Shown: positions 16,130 to 23,785 of the stretch, one piece after another
Layout of the letters: every line of letters starts with the position of its first letter
Position numbering within the stretch: the first letter of the stretch is position 1
Position numbers and translations under genes: made by a program
The notes under the pieces: model-generated
The model's input: the letters and a program-made list of their open reading frames with translations, nothing else
The model's database searches: none
Told to the model about the DNA's origin: nothing
NCBI GenBank assembly: GCA_905372235.1
Contig: CAJPOF010000004.1
Coordinates: 5,340 to 69,339, forward strand
From: an uncultured Treponema sp.
Lineage (GTDB): Bacteria > Spirochaetota > Spirochaetia > Treponematales > Treponemataceae
Direction of reading: 5' to 3'
Length of the DNA stretch: 64,000 nucleotides

Positions 16130-17532
16130 CGACTTCCTGCCTTAAAGCCGGATTCCGACATCGAAAAATACAGAACCAACGGAAAAATAAGCGAAAAAAC
16201 AAGCGCGATGGCGGAAGAAAGCCCTAACCTCTGCCTTTCAAGCGGCACAAAGCCCGGAACAAGATGTCTCTGTTTTTTTAGGATTTTTTCGATGGCGGGA
16301 AAGCCAAGCGAATCTATATCGGAAAAAGAATCCGAGCGGAAATTCCTATCAAATGCTATTGTCTTTACGGATTCCTTTATTTTTCCGTCTTCGTTCGTAT
16401 ATGTCAGAAAAGAAACGCTTTCCTTTTTCTTTCCCGTATCGGACGAATCAAGATGAATGTACGGAGAGACAAGGGCTTCCCATCTCCAGTCGACATAATC
16501 GTTCAGGTCGGGAAGCGATTTTGAGTAAGTTTTCGCCGCGGGAAGAAAAATTTTCTTTGAAGAAAAATCCGAGCGTGCGGAAAAAAAATTCATGTTCACG
16601 GAAAAAAGCGCAAGCACAAGAAGAACCGTTATCGAAGAACTTAGGACTACAAGTGATTTTCCGGTCTTTTTTGTAACAAGAGGAATAAACTTTCCTCCTA
16701 CCATCAACACCGGAACAAAACTGTAGCGTCTCCGCTCAAAAAAATCTTCCAGCCTATGCGAAAGAATGAACGCACAGAAAACAGAAGCAAGAAGGACAAT
16801 AAAAAGGACGATGCATTTTAATCCTGAAAAAAACTGAAGCGCGACTGAAAAAACAACGGACGCAGAAAACGCAATGTTCTTTAGAAGAGAGACGAAAAAA
16901 TCCCTTCTTCCCCAAATCCTTACCGAAAGATAAAGCGCATGCATAAGAAGGCACACGGCGGCTGTCGACGAATGAAGAGGGACGAAAAACGAAAAACACA
17001 CAGGAAGAAAAAGAAGAGACGCCATGATTAATTTTCTTTTTGAAGTGAACACAAGAAAAAGCGAAAAAATAACGCACACCAAAGGCGAAAGCATCGGATA
17101 GGAAGCCTTTGAATCCACGCCAGAAACAATTCCAAGCGAATCTTTCAATTCCGCCACAGTTCCGGAAAGGTTTCCTCTGTATTTTTCGGGAACGTAATAA
17201 AGTCTAAAATCCTTTTCCCTGTCAAAAAAATAATTTTCCCTTTCAAAAAGATATTCGCGCTTAGGATTTAAAGTCGAAGAAGAAAGAGCCACCTCCGGGG
17301 ACTCCAAAGCTATGTTGAGCGGAACAGACTGGTTTTCCTTTGCAGAAAATTCTTTTATTCCGTTTTTGTAAAGTACGTTTTCCACAGAACCGATGTCTGC
17401 CTCGGAAGGAACGTACAGGACAGAATAGCCTTCCCACAGTTTCGCCGCAGGAACTATCCTGAAAATCGCGAAAACTACAAGAGAGGCTACTATGACCAGT
17501 GAAGGAAGCACATATTTTTTTAATGTTTCCAT
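16126..17532 (-). CDS. Polytopic membrane protein leading the Rnf-like operon
   Basis: A 468-residue membrane protein of unknown function. One N-terminal transmembrane helix is followed by an extracytoplasmic domain of about 140 residues, then seven or so hydrophobic helices, a further soluble region rich in Ser and Lys, and one last helix near the C-terminus. I see no catalytic or cofactor motif. Start chosen at ATG 17532 (METLKKYV), 5 bases after the PAP2-like stop. The 4-base overlap with the RnfC-like gene suggests that it belongs to the same complex or its assembly. Confidence 0.72.
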   Translation of the reverse strand: METLKKYVLPSLVIVASLVVFAIFRIVPAAKLWEGYSVLYVPSEADIGSVENVLYKNGIKEFSAKENQSVPLNIALESPEVALSSSTLNPKREYLFERENYFFDREKDFRLYYVPEKYRGNLSGTVAELKDSLGIVSGVDSKASYPMLSPLVCVIFSLFLVFTSKRKLIMASLLFLPVCFSFFVPLHSSTAAVCLLMHALYLSVRIWGRRDFFVSLLKNIAFSASVVFSVALQFFSGLKCIVLFIVLLASVFCAFILSHRLEDFFERRRYSFVPVLMVGGKFIPLVTKKTGKSLVVLSSSITVLLVLALFSVNMNFFSARSDFSSKKIFLPAAKTYSKSLPDLNDYVDWRWEALVSPYIHLDSSDTGKKKESVSFLTYTNEDGKIKESVKTIAFDRNFRSDSFSDIDSLGFPAIEKILKKQRHLVPGFVPLERQRLGLSSAIALVFSLIFPLVLYFSMSESGFKAGSR

Positions 17533-17536
17533 GCGT

Positions 17537-18016
17537 CTAAAAAACCGAAAAGGCAAGACCAAGCACAAAGCCAAGGACGCAGCCGAGCGTCACTTCCATC
17601 GGGGAATGTCCCTGGACTTCCTTCATCGCCCTGTATTCTATTATCCCTTTTTCTCCCAAGGTTTTACCGATATTATTTATTTTCCTTGCCTGCATGCCGC
17701 TTGACCTTCTTACGCCCACAGCATCCCTGACAGTAACCATCAGGAACGCAAAAGAAAGCAGAAAGATGTCCGAGCCAAGTCCGTTCCTGAATCCGATTGT
17801 GGTGGCTACCGATGTAACAAGCGCAGAATGGCTTGAAGGAAGCCCGCCCGTCTTCCAAAAAAGATTTTCAATGAGTTCTCCCAGGCTGTGAATCTGCCCA
17901 TAAAGAATATTTATAACTGTCTTTATGAATTGCGCTGAAAACCAGCTGGTCAACGCCGCAAGAAACACAGGGCTTGTAACCAAAGATTTAACCTGTTCGC
18001 TCAAAGTATTAAACAT
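17537..18016 (-). CDS. Divergent PAP2-family membrane protein (DUF212 type)
   Basis: A 159-residue membrane protein of the family related to acid phosphatase/vanadium haloperoxidase (DUF212). Visible phosphatase-like motifs are GGLPSSHSA (about residue 57), a conserved VRDA..VRRSSG segment (about 95) and GHSPMEV near the C-terminus; such enzymes are thought to act on lipid phosphates, but the substrate is unknown. Three to four hydrophobic stretches are present. The gene starts the minus-strand block running into the Rnf-like operon (5-base gap). No Shine-Dalgarno precedes the ATG; TAATAT lies 7 bases upstream of it. Confidence 0.85.
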   Translation of the reverse strand: MFNTLSEQVKSLVTSPVFLAALTSWFSAQFIKTVINILYGQIHSLGELIENLFWKTGGLPSSHSALVTSVATTIGFRNGLGSDIFLLSFAFLMVTVRDAVGVRRSSGMQARKINNIGKTLGEKGIIEYRAMKEVQGHSPMEVTLGCVLGFVLGLAFSVF

Positions 18017-18053
18017 GGGCTTTATATTATCATCACGGGGCTTTTTTTACTAG

Positions 18054-18082
18054 TGGAACGATACCATTTTAATTGTTATAAT
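18054..18082 (+). promoter_or_regulatory. Promoter directly before the RluA-type gene (leaderless layout)
   Basis: TATAAT at 18077-18082 ends 6 bases before the ATG at 18089; a weak -35 (TGGAAC, 18054-18059) lies 17 bases upstream. There is no Shine-Dalgarno. Confidence 0.55.
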
Positions 18083-18088
18083 CAGCCG

Positions 18089-19063
18089 ATGGATTTCACT
18101 CTCTTGAAGGCAGGTCCAAACGACAAAGGAAGAAGGTTTGACAGGGTGCTAAAAAAACTGCTTCCGGAACACAGCCTTTCTTCAATATATTCGCTTACAA
18201 GAAAAGGACTTGTAAAACTGAACGGGCAAAAAGCCTTGCCGTCCGAACATCTGAACGAAAATGATTCGATTGAGATTGCAAAATTCATTTTAGAAAAAAA
18301 CAAATCCTTTCAAACCGAACAAAAAGAAACCTGCGCACCAGACATAAAAATCATATTCAAAAACGACGACCTTATATTCGTTGAAAAGCCGTACGGAACA
18401 CTCGTGCACGGAAAATGCGATTCCCTTGAAAAAGGCGTGATAAAAATCTATGGTTCTGAACCTCATCCGCATTCTCTTTCGTTTACTCCCGGACCTCTTC
18501 ATCGCCTTGACGGAAGGACATCGGGGCTTATAGCTTTTTCATGGAGTCTTACCGGTGCAAAATGGTTTTCAGAGAACATGAAGGAACACCGCATAAAAAA
18601 AGAATACATCGCAATCGTCCAAGGAAAAATGGAAGGTTTTAGAAACTGGAACGACAGGATAGAAAAAACAAACAAAAACGAAAAAAACGCTTTCAGGACG
18701 GTGAACGCAGAAATCGGCGAAAGCCTTTCCGATTCCGGGAAAAACGCGTTCACGGAAGCGTTTCCGATTGCATACGGAACTTACAACCGTCATGAAATAA
18801 CGCTCGTTAAATTCATAATCCACACAGGAAGAACGCACCAGATTCGAAGCCAAAGTTCCCTGCACGGTTTTCCGCTTCTTGGGGACACCGCCTACGGAGC
18901 AAAAGAAATAAAAGGAAACCGGAAACTTTTCCTCCATGCAAAAAAACTTTCCTTTCCCCAAAACAGCATCGGGATTCCGGAATCAATATCCTCTCCGCTC
19001 GGAAAGGACTTTATTTCTTTTCTGGAATCCGCAGATTGCCGAACGGCGGACTTAGGCTTATAA
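18089..19063 (+). CDS. RluA-family rRNA/tRNA pseudouridine synthase
   Basis: A 324-residue enzyme that isomerises uridine to pseudouridine in RNA. It has an N-terminal S4 RNA-binding domain (about residues 12-70, ending LNENDSIEI) and the RluA catalytic motif HRLDGRTSGLIAF with the nucleophilic Asp; later HTGRTHQIRSQ and the C-terminal GDTAYG also fit. The uridine target cannot be assigned. I chose the ATG at 18089: the longer frame would need a GTG at 18053, upstream of the promoter. The next gene starts 8 bases after the stop but seems to have its own promoter. Confidence 0.92.
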   Translation: MDFTLLKAGPNDKGRRFDRVLKKLLPEHSLSSIYSLTRKGLVKLNGQKALPSEHLNENDSIEIAKFILEKNKSFQTEQKETCAPDIKIIFKNDDLIFVEKPYGTLVHGKCDSLEKGVIKIYGSEPHPHSLSFTPGPLHRLDGRTSGLIAFSWSLTGAKWFSENMKEHRIKKEYIAIVQGKMEGFRNWNDRIEKTNKNEKNAFRTVNAEIGESLSDSGKNAFTEAFPIAYGTYNRHEITLVKFIIHTGRTHQIRSQSSLHGFPLLGDTAYGAKEIKGNRKLFLHAKKLSFPQNSIGIPESISSPLGKDFISFLESADCRTADLGL

Positions 19064-19064
19064 T
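19036..19064 (+). promoter_or_regulatory. Promoter inside the RluA-type gene end, directly before the P-loop/Asp23 gene
   Basis: TTGCCG (19036-19041), 17-base spacer, TATAAT (19059-19064), then 7 bases to the ATG at 19072. No Shine-Dalgarno is present, so the transcript should start at or next to the start codon. Confidence 0.65.
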
Positions 19065-19071
19065 CGGCGTT

Positions 19072-19983
19072 ATGGGAAATTTCATCAAGGACATAGTAGA
19101 AGGATTAAAACCTGTATCCGTTTTCGCCCTTGTAGGACCAAGCGGAACGGGAAAAAGTTTCCGCTCAAAACTTCTTGCCGCAAAATACGGAATCAGTTCC
19201 ATAATCGATGACGGACTTCTTATAAAAGACGACAAGATTGTCGCAGGACACAGCGCAAAAAGAGAAAAAACATACATGGGCGCAGTCCGTGTCGCCTTGT
19301 TCGACGACAAAGACCATCGGGACGAGATTGCAAAAGGGCTTAAAAAGGAACACGTAAAAAAAATCCTCATATTGGGAACTTCCGAAAAGATGGTGAACAA
19401 AATCGCCGCAAGGCTTCAGCTTCCGCAGCCGCAAAAAATAATACACATCGAAGAAATTTCCACCAGGGAAGAAATAGAAAAAGCCATAAAATCCCGCCAA
19501 ATCGAAGGAAAACACGTAATTCCCGTCCCGTCAATCGAAGTAAAGCAGAACTATCCGCAGATTTTTTCGAACACGATAAAAGTTTTCTTCAGGAAAAACA
19601 GGCTCTTCCGCAAAAAAGATTCCAATTCGGGACGACTTTTTGAAAAATCCGTCGTTCAGCCGGAATTCTCAAAAAAAGGAAGGCTTGAGATTTCGGAAGC
19701 AGCCCTCACGCAGATGGTCATGCACTGCGTCTACGAGACCGACCCTGCCGTCAGGATAAAAAAGATGAGCATAAAAACCGACAACAGGGGCTACAGAATA
19801 TCCATCACGATAGACGTACCGTTCGGCACTCAGCTTACGGGAAAACTCCACAAGATGCAGCAGTACGTAATCGAGAACATAGAATCCTACACGGGAATAT
19901 TGATAGAAGAAGTAAGTTTTATAATAGACAAGATTACCGGAACGGAATACATCGACGAAAAACCGCCGCGCATTGTCAGGTAA
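19072..19983 (+). CDS. P-loop ATPase fused to an Asp23/Gls24-like domain
   Basis: A 303-residue cytoplasmic protein. A Walker A motif, GPSGTGKS, sits at residues 22-29, followed by an ATPase-like region that contains LIKDDKIVAGHSAKRE and LILGTSEKM. The C-terminal about 105 residues resemble the Asp23 (alkaline-shock) family: RLEISEAAL, a VPFGTQL segment, VIENIESYTGI and EEVSFIIDKI align with the usual GxIxIS, YG, VKEAVExMTGL and VNVHV pattern. Role unknown; in Gram-positive bacteria Asp23 proteins are linked to the cell envelope. Start chosen at 19072 because the promoter overlaps the longer reading. It overlaps the pcnB stop tail-to-tail by 8 bases. Confidence 0.75.
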   Translation: MGNFIKDIVEGLKPVSVFALVGPSGTGKSFRSKLLAAKYGISSIIDDGLLIKDDKIVAGHSAKREKTYMGAVRVALFDDKDHRDEIAKGLKKEHVKKILILGTSEKMVNKIAARLQLPQPQKIIHIEEISTREEIEKAIKSRQIEGKHVIPVPSIEVKQNYPQIFSNTIKVFFRKNRLFRKKDSNSGRLFEKSVVQPEFSKKGRLEISEAALTQMVMHCVYETDPAVRIKKMSIKTDNRGYRISITIDVPFGTQLTGKLHKMQQYVIENIESYTGILIEEVSFIIDKITGTEYIDEKPPRIVR

Positions 19984-21253
19984 CAAGCATTGATTCTGCG
20001 ATTTTGGGTTTCCTTAATCCGGGATTTTTGCAGGAAAGTTTTCCACCATTCTTGTTTCCCGGCTTTTTCGCATCCGAAAGTTTTCCGTAAAGAGTTTTAG
20101 CGTTCTCCGGTTTTACCGAAGGCGATTTTTCCTTTTTGGATTCGGATTTTGCTCCATCGTTTTTTGAAGATTTAGCCGAAGAATCTTTTTTTGCCTTGAA
20201 CTTTATTCCCATTTCCGACAGCACGGATTTTACCGCATACTCCAGTTCAGACCTCTGCGGATTCATCGGAAGGACAAAGGCCCTGCATTCTGTCCACGTC
20301 CTTGCGTACAGTTCCGCCTGCACTGATTTACACTCAATTTCTTTTTTCCAGTCTGTGAGCGTGTATATAAAATCTCTTATAAGGAACACAAGTTTTTTTC
20401 CAAGCCTTGAGTCGGGATTTTTTTCGACAAAAGAGTCCAGTTCCCCAAGACTTTTCATGTATGCGGATTCGAAACTCCTCTCGGCGTACATCATCGCGCT
20501 TGCCGAAGGCTGAATCGCCATGTAAAGGTCTGTGTCCAACGCCTCTTCTACTATTTTTTTTGCCTCGCCGCTGTTTATTATCTTTAAAAGTTCTTCTGTA
20601 AGCCTTGAAGGAGAGATTGACGAAAGAAGCCCTGCACAATGTCTTATCCTGAAGCGCAACGAAAAAGGCATTTTCGCCCCAAGTTTTGCAGAATATTTTA
20701 CAGCACGGAGCATTCTTACCGGGTCTTCAACAAAAATCCGCTCCGGCGGAATCACGGGTCTTAGCACTCTTTTTTTTATGTCCCTCATTCCGCCCACATA
20801 GTCTATCACCTGCTCCTGAATGGGGTCGTAGTAAAGGGCGTTCATCGTGAAGTCCCTTCGCATAACATCCTCGTCCATAGAGCCAAAATCGTTTCCGACC
20901 GAGCCTTCCGCATTGCTTCTGAACGTGCTTACCTCGAATATCTTGGGACCGCATACTATATGCACAATCCTGAACCGTCTTCCGATTATCCTTGAATTCC
21001 TGAAAATCCTTTTTATCCTTGAAGGGGTCGCGTCTGTCACGATGTCAAAATCCTTGGGAGAATTACCTGTAACCAAATCCCGGACAGCGCCGCCTACTAT
21101 GTAGGAATGGAAGCCCGCATCCTTCAGGCGTCTTATAATCATTACGGCATCAAAATCCACATTGTCGAAGGAAATTCCATGCTCGTTTTTGGTATAGATG
21201 ACAGCCTTTTTTACAGGCTTACCCTTCCTGTCTGTTCCATATCTAATCAACAC
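19976..21253 (-). CDS. pcnB: Poly(A) polymerase / tRNA nucleotidyltransferase family, PcnB type
   Basis: A class II nucleotidyltransferase that adds nucleotides to RNA 3' ends. Core motifs are YIVGGAVRDLVTG, the catalytic DFDIVTDATP, and RRDFTMNALYYD, followed by the helical RNA-binding region. The N-terminal YTKNEHGIS resembles the conserved EHxIS stretch of PcnB, favouring poly(A) polymerase over CCA-adding enzyme. The C-terminus has an added Lys/Ser-rich tail of about 90 residues. The frame can be read from a TTG at 21292, but that codon is the -35 of a promoter whose -10 lies 25 bases later; I therefore propose a GTG at 21253 (or the TTG at 21250). Start uncertain, function well supported. 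Confidence 0.88.
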   Translation of the reverse strand: MLIRYGTDRKGKPVKKAVIYTKNEHGISFDNVDFDAVMIIRRLKDAGFHSYIVGGAVRDLVTGNSPKDFDIVTDATPSRIKRIFRNSRIIGRRFRIVHIVCGPKIFEVSTFRSNAEGSVGNDFGSMDEDVMRRDFTMNALYYDPIQEQVIDYVGGMRDIKKRVLRPVIPPERIFVEDPVRMLRAVKYSAKLGAKMPFSLRFRIRHCAGLLSSISPSRLTEELLKIINSGEAKKIVEEALDTDLYMAIQPSASAMMYAERSFESAYMKSLGELDSFVEKNPDSRLGKKLVFLIRDFIYTLTDWKKEIECKSVQAELYARTWTECRAFVLPMNPQRSELEYAVKSVLSEMGIKFKAKKDSSAKSSKNDGAKSESKKEKSPSVKPENAKTLYGKLSDAKKPGNKNGGKLSCKNPGLRKPKIAESMLVT

Positions 21254-21262
21254 AATGAAAAG

Positions 21263-21292
21263 ATTATATTTCCTATCAAGCGGATTAGTCAA
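21263..21292 (-). promoter_or_regulatory. Promoter of pcnB
   Basis: On the minus strand: TTGACT (21287-21292), 18-base spacer, TATAAT (21263-21268). The first usable in-frame start (GTG 21253) lies 9 bases beyond the -10, without a Shine-Dalgarno. Confidence 0.65.
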
Positions 21293-21314
21293 TGTTCAAC
21301 AAGGATTGAAGCGG

Positions 21315-21562
21315 AGCTTACGCATAAGAATCTATATTCCCCAAAAAACAACCGTTACCGAAAAAAAAGGCTGCACTCCAAGCGGCAGCCCTGCCATTCT
21401 CCGCGACTGACCGAAATCGGAATCGGACTGCGCAAAATTTCTTCGAAATTTTGCTTGCCATCGGTCAGAGCGGCTCGGCGGCATTGCCGCTGCCGGGAGT
21501 GCAGCCTTTTTTATTTTATTATGAGCCTCTTTTCTGTTTATGCATTTTTCATACGTAAGCCC
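21315..21562. repeat. MITE-like element, copy 1 (248 bp, with nested insert)
   Basis: The element is bounded by inverted ends: AGCTTACGCATAAGAA on the left and a right end that reads GGGCTTACGTATGAAAA on the other strand. A second copy lies at 52386-52557. Inside is a large dyad (GGCTGCACTCC at about 21369-21379 with GGAGTGCAGCC at about 21496-21506, then a T run). Relative to copy 2 there is an extra block of about 75 bp at 21401-21475 that is itself palindromic. This fills the space between pcnB and the hydrolase gene; no coding frame in it is convincing. Confidence 0.75.
21401..21475. repeat. Nested palindromic insert in MITE-like copy 1
   Basis: Absent from copy 2. Outer arms CCGC-CTGACCGA and TCGGTCAG-GCGG enclose a perfect 10-bp hairpin (GCAAAATTTC at 21432-21441, loop TTC, GAAATTTTGC at 21445-21454). 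Confidence 0.65.
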
Positions 21563-21599
21563 TAAAAATTGAAGGCTTTAGGAGGCGGCTTTACCGTTC

Positions 21600-22547
21600 C
21601 TAAATCACGTTAGAGCCTATCCAACTAACGATATCGTCCATCACCCGCTCGGAAATCTCCTCGTTCAGGATTTCGTGTCTGTATCCTTCATAGAATTTTG
21701 TCTCGACGACCTTAACCCCATTGTTCTTGTAATCCGAGGCAAGCGCCCTGATTGTCTTTCCGTAATCCCCGACAGGGTCTTCCTCTCCGGTGACAAAAAG
21801 AATCGGAAGCGAAGAAGGAATCTTTTTCATGTTATTTTTCTTGTGAATGTCATTCAGTCCTTTGAAAATATCCCTGAAAAATCCCAGAGTCGCAACTCCG
21901 CCGCACCACGAATCGTTCATGTACATTTCTATGTTGCTTTCGCTCTTGGAAAGCCATTCAAGCCCAGTCTTTATTTCTCCAAAGCGGTCGTTGTAGCCTT
22001 TGAACGCCATTTTCTGCAGGGCAATGGATTTGTAGTTCTTTTTATGGAAAAGCATCATCAGGGATGTAACGAAAAGACCGCTGCGGACTGCAGAACGCCT
22101 TGGTCCTGAGGTTCCCGAAAGCACGCAGCCATCGATTTTTTTTCCGGCTCGTTCGATGAAAGCCTGCGCCACAAAAGAGCCGAACGAATGTCCCAAAAGA
22201 ATGACTTTTTTTCCGGGGAAGTCAGCCTTGACTTTTCCTATGATTTCCTCAAGGTCGGATACCACAAGATTGAATCCATCGCTTTTTGAAAGAAGAGCGA
22301 ATTCTCCCGTTCCCTTCTGTTCCGCATTGAAAGCCGTCCGTCCATGACCTCGGTGGTCGTGTCCGCTGAACACAAAACCCTTGTCGGCAAAGTCCGAGCC
22401 TATCCTGTCGTACCTTAGGGCGTGCTCAAGCATTCCGTGGGAAAGCACTATCACCGCCTTTATGTCTTCTTCGTTGTCCGGAATCCATCGGTTCACGGCT
22501 ATTTCGGTTCCGTCTTTCATCGTCTGAAAAAATTTCTCTGTCTGCAT
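21600..22547 (-). CDS. Alpha/beta hydrolase, monoacylglycerol-lipase/lysophospholipase type
   Basis: A 315-residue serine hydrolase with the alpha/beta fold. The oxyanion-hole region VILSHGMLEHALRY, the GHDHRGHGRT turn and the nucleophile elbow GHSFGSF (about residue 118) are typical of monoglyceride lipase and PldB-like lysophospholipases. The acid is likely in GEEDPVGDYG and the His in GYRHEILNE. No signal peptide, so probably cytoplasmic and acting on monoacylglycerols or lysolipids; substrate is inferred. GGAG lies 8 bases before the ATG. It stands alone between a repeat element and a divergent methyltransferase gene. Confidence 0.88.
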   Translation of the reverse strand: MQTEKFFQTMKDGTEIAVNRWIPDNEEDIKAVIVLSHGMLEHALRYDRIGSDFADKGFVFSGHDHRGHGRTAFNAEQKGTGEFALLSKSDGFNLVVSDLEEIIGKVKADFPGKKVILLGHSFGSFVAQAFIERAGKKIDGCVLSGTSGPRRSAVRSGLFVTSLMMLFHKKNYKSIALQKMAFKGYNDRFGEIKTGLEWLSKSESNIEMYMNDSWCGGVATLGFFRDIFKGLNDIHKKNNMKKIPSSLPILFVTGEEDPVGDYGKTIRALASDYKNNGVKVVETKFYEGYRHEILNEEISERVMDDIVSWIGSNVI

Positions 22548-22592
22548 TTAGTCACTCCACTAAAAAAAATATTTTTGCTAGTATTGTAGAAC

Positions 22593-23783
22593 ATGAAGTC
22601 GCATACCATTATAGCAGATAAATTCGTATTTGGTGGAAATTGTATAGGGAAAATAGACGGGAAAACGGTTTTTGTCCCGTATGCCGTTCCCGGAGAAAAA
22701 CTGGAGATAGAAATCACAAAAGAACACAAAGATTTTGACGAAGGAAGGATTCTAAACGTCCTTGAGCCTTCATTTCACAGAGTAAAGCCGTTCTGCTCTT
22801 TGTACGGAAAATGCGGCGGTTGCGACATGATGCACATTGACGCTCAATACCAAAAGGAACTGAAAAGCAGGATATTCGTAGAACTTTTCAGCTCAAACGG
22901 AATCAAAATCACAGAGCCTTTAACAATATCCGGGAAAGAAACCGGATACAGGGCAAGAATCCAACTGAACGACGGCTGTTTTTCGGAAAGAGGGAGCAAC
23001 CGTCCTGTTCCTGTAGAATATTGTCCGGTAGCACACAAAAACATAAATGATTGGCTTAAAACAACTCCCACGGAAAAAAGAGGAAAAGGAAGAAAAAACA
23101 TTTTCGCCCACGAAAAACTAAAAGAGAAACTTATAGTCTCGCGTACGGAAGAAAAACTTACCCAAAAAGACACAAGAAAAAACGCAAGGCTCAAAAAGCC
23201 AAGAAATATATATTCGGGAACTGTAATCTCCGAAGAAAACCAAGCAAACATCAATCTTCTTGGAAAAAACATCGCCTTCGACGTGCGAGGCTTTTTCCAG
23301 TCGAACATAGAAGTGTTGGAAAAAGCAATCCTAAAAACTACGGAAGACATTTCAGGGAAAGCCGCCCTTGACCTTTACGCAGGCTGCGGAACGTTTTCCA
23401 CATTCCTTTGCGACAAGTTTGAAAGCGTAACTCTTGTCGAACACAATAGAGACGCTCTTGTCTATGCGGAAAAAAATCTTTACGGAAGGAACCACACTTC
23501 AATCGGGCTTAGCGGAGAGGCATGGATTCGTTCATGCGATAAAACGCTTTTCGACGCAGCCGTTCTTGATCCGCCGAGAAGCGGACTTGAAAAAACGGTT
23601 CTTGACTATCTGTGCACGTCTAAAATCCCAAAAATCCGCTACGTGTCGTGCAATCCTTCCACGCAGGCAAGAGATGTTTCAAAACTTTTAAAATCAGGCT
23701 ACAGAATAAAAGACGCGTTCATATTGGATTTTTATCCGAACACGGCACATATCGAAAGTCTTGTGTGCCTTGAAAGGAGCTGA
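22593..23783 (+). CDS. TrmA/RlmC/RlmD-family RNA 5-methyluridine methyltransferase
   Basis: A 396-residue SAM-dependent enzyme that methylates C5 of uridine in rRNA or tRNA. An N-terminal TRAM-like RNA-binding domain (about residues 1-55) precedes the Fe-S cluster cysteines (CSLYGKCGGC about residue 68, with a further Cys in EYCPVAH). The SAM site is LDLYAGCGTFS, and the catalytic parts are DPPRSGLE and VSCNPSTQARD with the nucleophilic Cys. An unusually charged Lys/Arg-rich insert (about residues 150-205) separates the halves. Which uridine is modified cannot be told. No clear Shine-Dalgarno; TAGTAT lies 8 bases before the ATG. The next gene begins 2 bases after the stop. Confidence 0.9.
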   Translation: MKSHTIIADKFVFGGNCIGKIDGKTVFVPYAVPGEKLEIEITKEHKDFDEGRILNVLEPSFHRVKPFCSLYGKCGGCDMMHIDAQYQKELKSRIFVELFSSNGIKITEPLTISGKETGYRARIQLNDGCFSERGSNRPVPVEYCPVAHKNINDWLKTTPTEKRGKGRKNIFAHEKLKEKLIVSRTEEKLTQKDTRKNARLKKPRNIYSGTVISEENQANINLLGKNIAFDVRGFFQSNIEVLEKAILKTTEDISGKAALDLYAGCGTFSTFLCDKFESVTLVEHNRDALVYAEKNLYGRNHTSIGLSGEAWIRSCDKTLFDAAVLDPPRSGLEKTVLDYLCTSKIPKIRYVSCNPSTQARDVSKLLKSGYRIKDAFILDFYPNTAHIESLVCLERS

Positions 23784-23785
23784 AA

